Below are positions 17,901-26,900 of a stretch of 64,000 nt of DNA, one piece after another. The DNA is taken from contig NZ_CP036266.1 in the NCBI RefSeq assembly GCF_007744075.1, positions 4,945,748 to 5,009,747 on the forward strand, read 5' to 3'. The stretch is from Gimesia chilikensis. GTDB taxonomy: Bacteria; Planctomycetota; Planctomycetia; Planctomycetales; Planctomycetaceae. Each line of letters opens with the position of its first letter. Within the stretch, counting starts at the first letter, position 1. The notes beneath the pieces are model-generated. The model did not search any database. It saw only the letters and a program-made list of their open reading frames with translations, and was not told the origin of the DNA. Made by a program: the position numbers and the translations under genes.

Positions 17901-20250
17901 CCACGAGGTGAAGGTCTATCCGGTGTCTGCTGTCATTGAAGAAGTGGAAGATCGAAAAGCCGAATTTCCCCTGCAGGAGTTCAGCCACGTTTATCATCGC
18001 CACAACCGGATTAGCGGCTATCTGCTGGATCATCCGATTGCTTTTACCGAAAATGAACTGACACACCTGTTTGCCCTGGACATGGGTAAAAATCAGTTGC
18101 TGGTGGCCACAACTCCGGCCTTTGACATTCCCGATGATGCTCTGGCACCACGACTGGTTACCGAAGCTCCGAGTGCCGGCAATCCGGGTTCCGGTAAGTC
18201 TGACGCTCCCACCAAGCAGGCAGTCCCGAATCCCCTGAAGTTCCCGGCGTTTCTCGCCGAGGGCGAGTCTTTCACGCACACGCTCCCGGAACAACCTGAG
18301 ACCAAATATGAACTGTTAAACGCGCCAACCGGCGTCAAGCTGAATCCCCAGAACGAGGTTACCTGGAAACCCGGTTCCAGGCAGGTGGGCAAGCACGAAC
18401 TCAAATTCAAGGTCACACAGGGAGATAAGGTCACCTTTGCGCGGGTGGAAGTCGAAGTTGTCTCCCGTGACCTGATCGAGATGCTGGGCGGGCTCGATAA
18501 ACTGAAAGACTTCCCACGGTTTGATCTCGATCCGGAACCGGCCAAGCTGATTCCCGCACCGGACTATCAGTCGTTTCTCGTTCTGCAGGGAAAGAAAGTC
18601 CATCGAATGACCGGCGATGGTATCAAAGATGTGAAAACCTTTGACCTGCCAGAACGCTATGAATTTATTGCCGAACGCGATGATACATTTCTGGCATTGG
18701 ACCAGGGCCGATTTCAGCTGGATGTGATCGATCAGCGGGGAGGCCGCATCAAAAAGAGTATCCCCCTGGATCGGGCGGGAGTACGGGTGCTCGAAATCAC
18801 GGACCTGGCGGTACACCCGAAATATAACATCAGTTATGTCGCGATCAAAACAGGCATCGAGGTTCCCCGCTATCGGGTTCTGGTGGTTAACGAGAGTACT
18901 TCCCGAGTAGTCGCTCCTGATGAACTGCTGGGAACATGGGTCTGTGTCGACGCATCCGGCAAGATGCTCTATACCGGCTATCGCGACATTTACCGCAACG
19001 GGACCAAGTTTCACATCAACCCCGGCTGGAGACTGCTGGAAGTGCCCCAGTATGGCAACCTGGACTTTCTGATCAGCTTCAAACTCCGCCGCGGGGTTCC
19101 GTCGATCTATCAGTACATCGACAATGCCGGCGGTAACGGGAACGGAATCCGTCTTTCCGCCGACGGGAAGCGAATTACGTATCTTTCGAACGGTGGTTTT
19201 CCCTCGTTATCGCGAAACCTGGCCGGCTGGAATGCGAAGCAGCTCAAACAAAATCCGGTGGCTTACGAAACTAAGGGGCGCGGGGTCTGTACGCAAATCG
19301 CCTTCCATCCGACACTGGATCTGGTCGCGGTCCCCGGCGGGAATTCGGCAGTGTTTTTCAACCGTGAAACTGGTGAAGTTATCGAGGACAAACTCTTGCT
19401 GCTGAATCAGGGATTAGGCGATGTGAAGGTCGCAGACCTGACTTTCTCTCCTGACGGGAAGTCTCTGATCTTCCTCTGTCACAATCCACTCCAAGGTAAT
19501 TATCTGCGACCAGTGCCTCTCAAGCTGACACCTGCCGAACAGAAACAGGTCGGACGTAAGATCAATCTCGCGCAGGAAAAACCGCGACCAGTCCCCACGG
19601 TCAAGCAGTCAGAACTGCAGGCACTGAAGCTGGATCCTAAACCGAATAAACAGACGCCGCGGCAGATCGCTGAGCGATTTAATCCGACTGTGGTGCTAAT
19701 CAAGTCTGAAACCGGCTCGGGCACCGGCTTTGTTGTGGGAAGTGAAGGCTATATCCTGACCTGTGCCCATGCCGCCCCCGAGGATGAGAAGCTGATTGTC
19801 GAGTATCAGGCTGGAAAAGGCCCTGTTAAATCAGTAGAAGCGACAATCCTTCTGTGGGATGAAGATCAGGACCTGGCGCTACTTAAGTTGAAGGAAAAAG
19901 TTGATCTGCCGACAGTCATTTTGAGCTCCCGTAAGTCCTATGATTCGGGCGAACAGCTGACTGTGATTGGGAATCCGGGACTGGGAGAGACCATCCTCTC
20001 GCAGACACTGACCACGGGCGTCATCAGCAATCCGAAGCGGATGCTCCGCGATCAGCCGCTGATTCAGATTTCTGCCGCAGTGAATCCCGGCAACAGTGGT
20101 GGTCCGGTGTTTGATGACCGAGGCCAGGTGATCGGCCTGGTGATCTTAAAAGGGGATATCGAAGCAGCCGGGTTCGCGGTTCCGTCCACAGAACTTCGTA
20201 AGTTCCTGCTGTCCGTCACGAAAGGGAAACCAGAGGCAGGTGACAGGTAG
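14932..20250 (+). CDS. Giant lipoprotein: two SUMF1 domains, propeller-like regions and a trypsin-like protease
   Basis: The product has 1772 residues. AGGAGG at 14918-14923 fixes the ATG at 14932. A lipobox FAGSVGC anchors it to a membrane and is followed by a Pro/Thr-rich linker to about 135. Two SUMF1/FGE-like domains lie near 138-395 and 437-711 (MGSP, TEAEWEYACRAGT, GNVFEWC; then MGSL, TEAEWEYCGRAGT, GNVSEWC). Both lack the two catalytic cysteines of formylglycine-generating enzymes in the RGGS/RGGA segment. Propeller-like regions (about 743-1063, 1190-1543) flank an Ig-like He_PIG segment near 1098-1180. The C-terminus is an HtrA/trypsin-like protease with H1613 (CAHAA), D1647 (QDLALLKL) and S1722 (GNSGGP). 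An exported, possibly substrate-recruiting protease is inferred. Confidence 0.85.
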   Translation: MAFPAGYRLGSNVPRYRFGLLVILLLFAGSVGCSDPQPPSSPVAENSTEASETTQAETDPLIPQTEQSTPVAPAEPTTSRPPENMPVKRLEPEKVEPPASAPASTTAASTERRQASPLNAPFNESMAKQGQADWAASLNREPQITNSIGMQLTLIPPGEFTMGSPTTEAERQDFETPHRVTLTRPFYLGTYEVTQAEYQTIMGENPSWFSANGKGKDKVAGKKTERFPVEFTNWEDAQRFCRKLSDREGKTYRLPTEAEWEYACRAGTTSAFHYGIIDNGQAANTHGDVPYGTNSKGPALGRTTEVGSYAPNAFGLHDMHGNVFEWCADWFVLQLYKQRAGKVTVDPLVSKRTPAAKTRVLRGGSWTKGKGIHARAALRRGNLPDWKGQNIGFRVVQEISGEPRPAPVVQAEPMPADPKPSDTKEKPVAATIRDPRAGDLVYIQPGKFLMGSLESEPGSWPMERPQHEVEIKQGFYIGKYEVTHQQFSNFVAKTKYKTDAEKSEKGGGGYVKEQKGIVNWNPRFFWKDPGFPQKSNSPVVNISWNDAVAFCDWLTEQDGQYRFRLPTEAEWEYCGRAGTKAAYAWGDKQESMVGNENASDQSLARLLSDKSFHKSRCGKWDDGIPFTTPVGSFKANPFGLYDMQGNVSEWCSDVYLDNSYQLSPDQIPATGKKRVLRGGAFDYLPMDCRVARRLGDWANETRCDRGFRVVRELTPQPGKTELAEAPQNPAPVEPQPATQNFDRPVIRFGRLATPEPVTSFTVSEDNKFLICSHQGANQVSIWDAQTLLPIKILSTPSPRSVLSRGPLLMVANDGKGTVSVFSSKDQWAQTNQLDVEKPHIVYLSAPQGRHFQNEILVTCHGEGPKASYSDCHVYHLDLKTDKDRHLMKAALATCSFDGKYVITQGSFNLSPSGGISAFAWEDFVSDRPAQPIYKGGAKSQTPYVYQVYPGSFWIGNNVIFGGVPLVSVRSKLDNLVIADRNRKLLYALTPHEVKVYPVSAVIEEVEDRKAEFPLQEFSHVYHRHNRISGYLLDHPIAFTENELTHLFALDMGKNQLLVATTPAFDIPDDALAPRLVTEAPSAGNPGSGKSDAPTKQAVPNPLKFPAFLAEGESFTHTLPEQPETKYELLNAPTGVKLNPQNEVTWKPGSRQVGKHELKFKVTQGDKVTFARVEVEVVSRDLIEMLGGLDKLKDFPRFDLDPEPAKLIPAPDYQSFLVLQGKKVHRMTGDGIKDVKTFDLPERYEFIAERDDTFLALDQGRFQLDVIDQRGGRIKKSIPLDRAGVRVLEITDLAVHPKYNISYVAIKTGIEVPRYRVLVVNESTSRVVAPDELLGTWVCVDASGKMLYTGYRDIYRNGTKFHINPGWRLLEVPQYGNLDFLISFKLRRGVPSIYQYIDNAGGNGNGIRLSADGKRITYLSNGGFPSLSRNLAGWNAKQLKQNPVAYETKGRGVCTQIAFHPTLDLVAVPGGNSAVFFNRETGEVIEDKLLLLNQGLGDVKVADLTFSPDGKSLIFLCHNPLQGNYLRPVPLKLTPAEQKQVGRKINLAQEKPRPVPTVKQSELQALKLDPKPNKQTPRQIAERFNPTVVLIKSETGSGTGFVVGSEGYILTCAHAAPEDEKLIVEYQAGKGPVKSVEATILLWDEDQDLALLKLKEKVDLPTVILSSRKSYDSGEQLTVIGNPGLGETILSQTLTTGVISNPKRMLRDQPLIQISAAVNPGNSGGPVFDDRGQVIGLVILKGDIEAAGFAVPSTELRKFLLSVTKGKPEAGDR

Positions 20251-20379
20251 CGACTGCTGACAGAACAGGATTCGCTCTTTAAAACCACGAGTCCTCTCTG
20301 AATATTATTGATCTGTCTTTTTATCAGAACAGAACGTCGCGTCCCCTGACGACTGCTCTTCTCTTTGCTGAGAACCCGC

Positions 20380-20385
20380 TATAAT
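20380..20385 (+). promoter_or_regulatory. Candidate -10 element
   Basis: A perfect TATAAT lies 51 bp before the ATG at 20436. The -35 region at 17-bp spacing (TCTTCT) is poor, so this is a modest promoter call. Confidence 0.3.
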
Positions 20386-20435
20386 AGACGTTAGACTATC
20401 AATGACTGACCGACTGCAGGCGGGAGCCCGTTTCG

Positions 20436-21251
20436 ATGGCTGAGAAGTATTATGTTGAATGCGACTGCGGCAAGCGGGCTCGCGTAGCGCTGCATGAAGC
20501 TGGCACTGATAAGCGTTGTGAGGCCTGCCAGCAGACAGTCAGAGTTCCTGATACAATTACCTTGCAGCAGTCTGCGGGCGACAATTACCCACTCTTGCGA
20601 CCGCTGCAGAAGATTCTGATGACGCTCCGAAAAGAAGAGCCTCCGTTTGACGGTCTCTGCCATCATTGTGAAAACAGAGAAGCCGACATTCTGATTCCCG
20701 TCAAACTGAATATCCTCATCGAACGCTATATGAAGAACGATGGGGGGATTCGCCCGACAATCACCGGTGACATTGCCCTCGTCGCTTCTGCTGCGGAGGA
20801 ATTTTGGAAAGAAGTCTGGTTTCCTTTGCTGCTCTGCAACGAATGCCGAGAGCAGTATTTCGAAGACCGGGAACGGCAGCGTCGCAAACGCCGCTGGGAA
20901 TTATGGGGGCTGTTCTCACTCCTGGGGGCATTTCTGGTGTTTGCCTATTTCTTCGCAGTGATAATTGCGATGTTTTCGTTTTTCTTCTGGCTGCTACTGG
21001 CCTTTGGCTGGGCCTCCCAGTTTCGCGATCGTAAAAAAATGGATGCCTGGCAACTCCCATGGCTGGAAGAGATCCGCTGGGTCCCCGAAGCACTGGCCAT
21101 GGAAGATGAATATAACCTGGAAACCGGGAAACCGCTCGACCTGCATAAAATCAGACAGATTATTAATGACTCAGAAGATCTGGACGATGAGTTGACTCCC
21201 CTGCAATGGTGGATGCAGCAATTTAAATCCGGCTATTTTGAGTTTCCATGA
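20436..21251 (+). CDS. Hypothetical membrane protein with N-terminal zinc-ribbon-like Cys pairs
   Basis: The family is not recognised. The product has 271 residues. The N-terminus has Cys pairs CDC (9, 11) and CEAC (28, 31), a ribbon-like pattern. Further pairs are CHHC near 75 and CNEC near 135. Two adjacent hydrophobic segments (about 155-173 and 176-195) follow a basic stretch RERQRRKRR, so both termini probably face the cytoplasm. The C-terminal 70 residues are acidic and helical. GGGAG precedes the ATG. No partner is obvious; the gene after it (21301) is a small SnoaL-like protein 49 bp away. Confidence 0.6.
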   Translation: MAEKYYVECDCGKRARVALHEAGTDKRCEACQQTVRVPDTITLQQSAGDNYPLLRPLQKILMTLRKEEPPFDGLCHHCENREADILIPVKLNILIERYMKNDGGIRPTITGDIALVASAAEEFWKEVWFPLLLCNECREQYFEDRERQRRKRRWELWGLFSLLGAFLVFAYFFAVIIAMFSFFFWLLLAFGWASQFRDRKKMDAWQLPWLEEIRWVPEALAMEDEYNLETGKPLDLHKIRQIINDSEDLDDELTPLQWWMQQFKSGYFEFP

Positions 21252-21300
21252 ACAATAAGGAATGAACAACAGGATTGACATGTGAAAGGATGGTGAAGTG

Positions 21301-21696
21301 ATGCAAAGTGATGAACAGGAAATTCGTGATCTGGTCAGCACCTGGCTGGAAGCAACAAAAGCAGGCGACACCGAGAAGGTACTGGAACTGATGGCGGAGG
21401 ATGTCGTATTCCTCGTTCCGGGAGAGCCTCCCATGGTAGGGAAAGCGCCCTACAAAGAAGCGGCGCAGCCCCACCCCGAACAGCCGGTTCCGGAGATTGA
21501 AGGTGTCAGCGAAATTCAGGAGATCAAAGTCCTGGGTGACTGGGCCTACATGTGGACTGAGATGGCCGTCAAAGTGACTCCCCCAAGCGGACATCCCGTC
21601 AAGCGGGTCGGCCACACACTGTCCATTCTGCACAAAGAGAATGGCAAATGGGTGATTGCCCGCGATGCGAACATGCTGGTACCAGTTACAGATTGA
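21301..21696 (+). CDS. SnoaL-like / DUF4440 (SgcJ-EcaC family) protein
   Basis: The product has 131 residues. The pattern EIRDLVSTWLEATKAGDTEKVLELMAEDVVFLVPGEPP, then VGKAPYKEA and GVSEIQEIKVLGDWAYMWTEMAV, is the NTF2-fold SnoaL/DUF4440 family. These small cytosolic proteins form a cone-shaped cavity; some are isomerases or hydrolases, most are unassigned. The ATG at 21301 is preferred over a GTG one codon earlier because AAGGA is better spaced. It converges on sulfatase 3, with 27 bp between stop codons. Confidence 0.82.
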   Translation: MQSDEQEIRDLVSTWLEATKAGDTEKVLELMAEDVVFLVPGEPPMVGKAPYKEAAQPHPEQPVPEIEGVSEIQEIKVLGDWAYMWTEMAVKVTPPSGHPVKRVGHTLSILHKENGKWVIARDANMLVPVTD

Positions 21697-21723
21697 AGTC
21701 GTAGATTTTCAGTCTGTGCTTTT

Positions 21724-23289
21724 TCAGGTTGAAGGCAGTTTCGGTTTGACCGGCTTGCTGCTGCCGGCAGCTTCGACCGGATACTGTGCCTGATGAGATT
21801 GCAGACTGTCGATCAGGGACTGCATCATCTGCTTGAGCTTCTGTGGATTCGATTCTGCGAGGTTGTGCTGTTCGAACGGGTCCTTTGCCAGGTTATACAG
21901 CTGGTAGTGAGAACCCTCCGATTGTTTGGAGGGGAAATAGTGGTAGATCACTTTCCAGTCGCCGTCCCGGTAAACCGTAAAGTAATCGCTGCGATGCGGT
22001 GCATGGGGATAGTTCATCAGGAACGTTTCCGGACGTGAATGGTCCTGCTCGCCCAACAGCAGTTGATTAAGGGGCATTCCGTCCATGACATAATCTTTGG
22101 GCGGGAGTGTGTGTGTCAGATCCAGAATCGTGGGAAACAGATCATAGACGGCAGCCACCTGATCCTGAATCATATTTGCGGGAATGGGGAGCTGCTTCTG
22201 ATTGACATTTTCCGGATTCGGTTTGGCCCAGGCTGCGATGAAAGGCACCCGCATGCCTCCTTCGTAATGAGCTCCCTTCTTGCCCCGCAGAGGCGCTGCA
22301 CAGGCAACTTCGTGTTGATGCCCCAGGGGTGCGTCGGAACCGTTGTCTCCCAGGAAAAAGATGAGTGTATTTTCTGCGACTCCCAGTTCATTGAGCTGCT
22401 GCATGATATCACCCAGGGATTTGTCCATGCCTTCAATCAAAGTGGCAAACGCCTGAGCGTTCTTCGGTTTACCTGAATCCTTATAATGGTCGGCGAAGCG
22501 GGGATCGGAATCAAAAGGAGCATGCACAGCATAGTGCGCCATATAGAGGAAGAACGGTTGCTTCTGCTTGACCGTTTCTGCCAGTGCCGCGTTCGCTTCC
22601 AGTGTGAGTGCTTCGGTCAGGAAGGTATCAGTGCCATGATATTTATCCAGACCGGGAACGGCGTGATGTGCCCGGCGGGTCCCCAGACCGTATTTCTTCT
22701 CACCGTAATAACTGCCTGGTGCCCCGAACGAAGCGCCAGCGATATTGACGTTGAATCCCAGATTCAGCGGTTCCGCTCCGGGGAAGTTGTCTGCACCAAA
22801 ATGGCCTTTACCGACATGAATCGTCTTGTAGCCTGATTTCTGTAGTAAACGCGGCAGCGTGACGTCTTCTTTCTTAAGGCCTTCCCAGTTCCAGTCCGGC
22901 GGTCCCTGAGGACCGGCATTATTCTTACGGGGATTAATCCAGTTCGTCGCATGATGCCGGGCTGCGTTCTGGCCGGTCAGAATGGAAATCCGGGTCGGCG
23001 AGCAGACACTCATCGCATAAAAGTTATTGAAACGAATCCCCTGCTTTGCCAGGCCTTCCATGTTGGGCGTGATGTAATAATCGTTGAGTGGGTACCGTTT
23101 GGGGTTCCCCTCGGCGTCGGTCAGAAAGGGCACCGAAGTATCCATGACTCCCATATCGTCCACGAGAAAGACGACGATGTTCGGTGGTTGCGTCGCATTC
23201 AGATTTGCTGCTTTGAGCGTGGAAACGGAACTGAAAACAAGACCACAGATGACTGCGATTAGAGAGTGGCGCAAAAATCGTGAATTCAT
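21724..23289 (-). CDS. Secreted sulfatase (third of the window)
   Basis: The product has 521 residues starting at the ATG at 23289 (MNSRFLRHS); a longer in-frame reading to 23418 would place 43 unlikely residues before the signal peptide. The signal sequence is 8-28. The core begins NIVVFLVDDMGVMD. The signature C96-S-P-T-R100 is followed by ISILTGQNAARHH. GKGHFG replaces the usual GKWHLG. Other landmarks are YMAHYAVHAPF, FLGDNGSDAPL, YEGGMRVPFIA and LYNLAKDPFEQHNL. It should hydrolyse sulfated glycans outside the cytoplasm after Cys-to-formylglycine conversion. It stands alone; the divergent BlaI gene begins 289 bp upstream. Confidence 0.9.
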   Translation of the reverse strand: MNSRFLRHSLIAVICGLVFSSVSTLKAANLNATQPPNIVVFLVDDMGVMDTSVPFLTDAEGNPKRYPLNDYYITPNMEGLAKQGIRFNNFYAMSVCSPTRISILTGQNAARHHATNWINPRKNNAGPQGPPDWNWEGLKKEDVTLPRLLQKSGYKTIHVGKGHFGADNFPGAEPLNLGFNVNIAGASFGAPGSYYGEKKYGLGTRRAHHAVPGLDKYHGTDTFLTEALTLEANAALAETVKQKQPFFLYMAHYAVHAPFDSDPRFADHYKDSGKPKNAQAFATLIEGMDKSLGDIMQQLNELGVAENTLIFFLGDNGSDAPLGHQHEVACAAPLRGKKGAHYEGGMRVPFIAAWAKPNPENVNQKQLPIPANMIQDQVAAVYDLFPTILDLTHTLPPKDYVMDGMPLNQLLLGEQDHSRPETFLMNYPHAPHRSDYFTVYRDGDWKVIYHYFPSKQSEGSHYQLYNLAKDPFEQHNLAESNPQKLKQMMQSLIDSLQSHQAQYPVEAAGSSKPVKPKLPST

Positions 23290-23511
23290 AGGAGATGACT
23301 TCCTTCCTGAAAGAGCGCTGCATGAAGACCAACGGCAAACTGGCGGAATTTGCAATGGTCCCACTATAACAGGCATGCCCCGATCCTGTCTAATGTTGTC
23401 TGTTCGGAACTGCAGCACTGTGGTCCCGCCCAGCAGTTTAAAATCAATATCACTGCTGGCAACTGAAAGCAGGAGACATGGGTCAAATCATCAGTTCCTT
23501 GAAAATTCAAA

Positions 23512-23540
23512 TTGACAACCTTGTTTTACTCTAGTAAATT
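23512..23540 (+). promoter_or_regulatory. Promoter with embedded operator (BlaI/M56 module 2)
   Basis: TTGACA (23512-23517) and TAAATT (23535-23540) are 17 bp apart. The inverted repeat TTTACT-N2-AGTAAA at 23525-23538 covers the spacer and overlaps the -10. A further half-site, TAGTAAA, lies at 23546-23552. The layout matches module 1, but the arms differ (no TACA/TGTA core), suggesting a separate specificity for this repressor. Confidence 0.7.
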
Positions 23541-23577
23541 GACATTAGTAAACGACCATCCAGACAAGGAGAGACGG

Positions 23578-23943
23578 ATGAACGCCAGCCAACTGGGTCG
23601 GGTCCAGCTGCAGATCATGCAGGTACTCTGGGATCGCGGCCGTGTCAATGCGCGTGAGATCACAGACGCACTCAACCAGCATTCAAACATTGCCCACAGT
23701 ACGGTCCAGACACTGCTGCGTCAGCTGGAAGCCAAACAGGCTGTGGCCCACGACGTCGAAGAGCGCACGTTTGTGTTTTACCCGCTGATCAAAGAGGACA
23801 AAGTCACGCGGCAAGCCACGCGCGAACTGATCGATGACATATTTGATGGTTCCGCAGCAGGACTGGTTGCCTATCTGCTGGAGAACGAAAAAATCCCCAA
23901 ATCGGAGTTGCAACAGCTGCGTAAGCTGATCAACGACGAGTAA
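23578..23943 (+). CDS. BlaI/MecI/CopY-family repressor (module 2)
   Basis: The product has 121 residues from the ATG at 23578, which is preceded by AAGGAGA; an in-frame upstream reading to 23512 would include the promoter itself. The winged helix is clear: LGRVQLQIMQVLWDRGRVNAREI, the recognition helix around NIAHSTVQTLLRQLE and wing residues AHDVEERTFVFYP. The C-terminal helices (75-120) form the dimerisation part. It is followed after 35 bp by an M56 peptidase on the same strand, and should repress this operon through the operator at 23525-23538. Confidence 0.9.
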   Translation: MNASQLGRVQLQIMQVLWDRGRVNAREITDALNQHSNIAHSTVQTLLRQLEAKQAVAHDVEERTFVFYPLIKEDKVTRQATRELIDDIFDGSAAGLVAYLLENEKIPKSELQQLRKLINDE

Positions 23944-23978
23944 TCACGGAGCATTCACTACAGGCAGGAGGACGAGAC

Positions 23979-26900
23979 ATGATTGAGACAACGGTCGCTT
24001 ATTTTGCTGTGTTGGTGCTCCTGCAGTCTACTCTGCTGATAATGACCGGTTGTCTGGCCATGCGGTTCTGTGGTCGACAGAAGCCGGTCGTCCAGTCTGT
24101 GATCCTGCGTGTTACCCTGCTGGCAATCCTCGTCTGCCCGCTGGTATCGCTGGCTGCCCACCATCTGGGTGCGAACAGCTATGCTCTGCTCCCTGCCTGG
24201 GACATGAATGCAGTCGCTGTCACAGACAGTATTCCCGCTCCTGAGACCTCAAACCCTTTACCGACTGAAGCAGGGAACAGCGAAGGTCTGCCTGCGGCAC
24301 ACGCTCCCTTAGAAGCAATGCCCCGGCCACAAGATCCCGTAGTGACCATGAATATCCCTGAAGCGAGCAATGTCTCCCCCATCGCTGCAGATAACGCGAC
24401 GCTGTCTACAGTAGTGCTCGATAACCAGCCAACGGGATTCAGTCTACAAAGCCTGATCGGCTGGAGTGTGACGCTGACATGGTTGTCAGGCGTTATATTT
24501 ATGCTGACGAAGCTGCTGCGGGCGTATCGGGGAATAACCCGGGTGGTCAGGAACAGTCAACCGGCGGAAGCGCCACTGCAAAACCTCTGTCGGGAGACCG
24601 CGGAACGGCTGGGGCAACATCCCCCCGAGGTACTCATTTCTCCCGTCGTGCATGCTCCCTGTCTGACGGGGATCCGGAAACCGCTGATTCTGCTGCCCGC
24701 ACAGAACGACCTGTCGGACAGTGTGCAGCGGGATATTTTTCTACACGAACTGGCGCACCTGGCACGACGGGACTGCCTGTATTTTATGCTGGCCCGTCTG
24801 GCGACTGCGGTTCTGTTTTTTCAACCGCTGGTGTGGTGGCTTTCGCGACGAATGGAACAGCTGGCGGATGATATCTGTGACGACTATGTAATCCACTACG
24901 GCTCCGGGCGGAAGCATTACGCGAACACGCTCGTCGATTTTGCGGAACGGCTGCCGGCCCCTGCACTGACAACCGAAGTGGGGCTGGCCATGGTATCGCA
25001 GCGCTCCGCGTTGAGCCGTCGCGTGCTGCGGATCCTGGATACATCCCGTGTGCTGACGCTTCGCCTGCCGGTGAAATGGGGTGCCCTGATTCTGCTGCTG
25101 GGGGTCTCTGCAACCACGAGTGCCGCTCTGCTGGTGACGACCCCGGCAGAGGAATCAGCACCGCAACAGGACGCACCGGCACAGTCAGACGAGAACCAGG
25201 GAACAGCGGTGAAACCGAATTCATCCGAACAAAAGCAGGAGAGCGAGAACACGGGATTACACCTGCGAGGGAACGTCGTCAGCCCAACAGGTCAACCAGT
25301 TCCGCATGCATCAATTGGTTATGCCAGTACCGGCTGGGATCAACGCCAGCGAACCAGGCTGGTCACCACCGATGCACGGGGGAATTTCGAAATTACGATT
25401 CCCGCCTCCGATCCGCGTTACGCTGCCCTGCACAATGACAGTATGCTGGTCGCCCTGGCCGACGGTTATGGCCCGGCTGTGGGAAGTGTCATGCAGTTTG
25501 ATTTATCTGGAGAAATGCGCAAATCACTGTTGAAAAAGATTGCAAATTCTCATATTCCGCTTGAATTTCTGGAACAGTCTCGGAAACGAATTCAAAATGC
25601 GAAGCCCACATTCCAACTGGTCGCCGATGACGTGCCTTTGACAGGCACCGTGGTCGATATTGAAGGGCAGCCTGTCGCAGGCGCCCGTCTGCAGGTGACG
25701 CAGTTGAGAGCGACTGAAACCGGTTCGCTCGACGCGTGGGAGGCAGCAGCACAGAAGCCGGGAGCCGACTACTATGAGATCGGATTGCTGCTGACTAAAG
25801 CTATCGGCAATCATGTAGGCGGTGCGACTCTGGAATACATCCCTGCCGTGGTCACCGATCAGAACGGGCGGTTCACCATCAAAGGTCTGGGACGTGAGCG
25901 GCTCGTCAGACTACTGATCTCCGGACCGGGAATCGCCACGAGTTATGTAGAGGCTCGAACCCGTACAGGAAATATCATCGAACTGCCCCTGCAGGCCCGC
26001 AGCCCGTCTTCCGAAACCATCGTCTATCATCCGTCTGAATTCACACATGTCGCAGGACCGTCTCTCCCTGTCACCGGAGTGATTCGAGATGCGAAGACGC
26101 ACCAACCGCTGCCCGGTGTCAAACTGCAAAGCTATCACCTGGCAGGCCACCGCGTGTCTGGCTGGAGCGAAGGCCTGGTCCAGGCGGTCACCGACGACCA
26201 GGGACGCTACCGGCTGGAAGGCTTACCGATTGGCAAAAACGAGGTCATCTGCCTGTCAGCCCGGGATCAGCCCTATCTGCTCTACAAATTCAGTACCGAA
26301 CTGAAAGCCGGCAGCCCGGCCCCCCAACAGGACGTGGAACTGGTCCGGGGAGTCTGGGCAAACGGTCGTACGTATGATCAGGTCTCTGGCGAACCGGTGC
26401 GCGGCGGGCGACTGGTATATGCCCCCCTGAAGGGGAATCCTTTCGCAAAATCGATCCAGAAGTCTTACGCCCTGCTCACATCGCACTATCGTCTGCAGAA
26501 GGATGGGACCTATCGGATGCCCGTGCTGCCGGGGCCCGGGGTCATCGGAGTCATGGCAGACGATCACATGCTCTATCAGCGCGGAAAAGGGGCGGAGAAG
26601 CTGATTGATCAAGACAAACAAATCAAGGCCATAAACACAACACCATTCTGGATCATTGCCACAAACTACCACGTCCTGGCGGAAGTTAATCCGGCAAGAG
26701 ACGCGGAATCAGTTCAGGTCGATCTGGCGTTTGACCCGGGACAGACTTTGCGGATCAACGTCGTCAAACAAGATGGCGCAGCCTCTCAGAGTGGAAATTA
26801 TGTGGGCCTGATGGAAGAATTCCCAAGCTGGAACGGCTTCGAGCAGGGACAGCTGGAAATCAGGGGTTATCGGCCCGATCGCCCGAGGCGTGTCCAGGTC

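Noticed and set aside
18316..19014. 232-codon minus-strand frame
   Set aside because: Antisense shadow of the giant lipoprotein gene.
14932..20250. Functional formylglycine-generating enzyme
   Set aside because: Both SUMF1 domains lack the catalytic cysteine pair in the RGGS/RGGA segment.
23290..23418. Upstream extension of sulfatase 3
   Set aside because: It would put 43 polar residues in front of the signal peptide.
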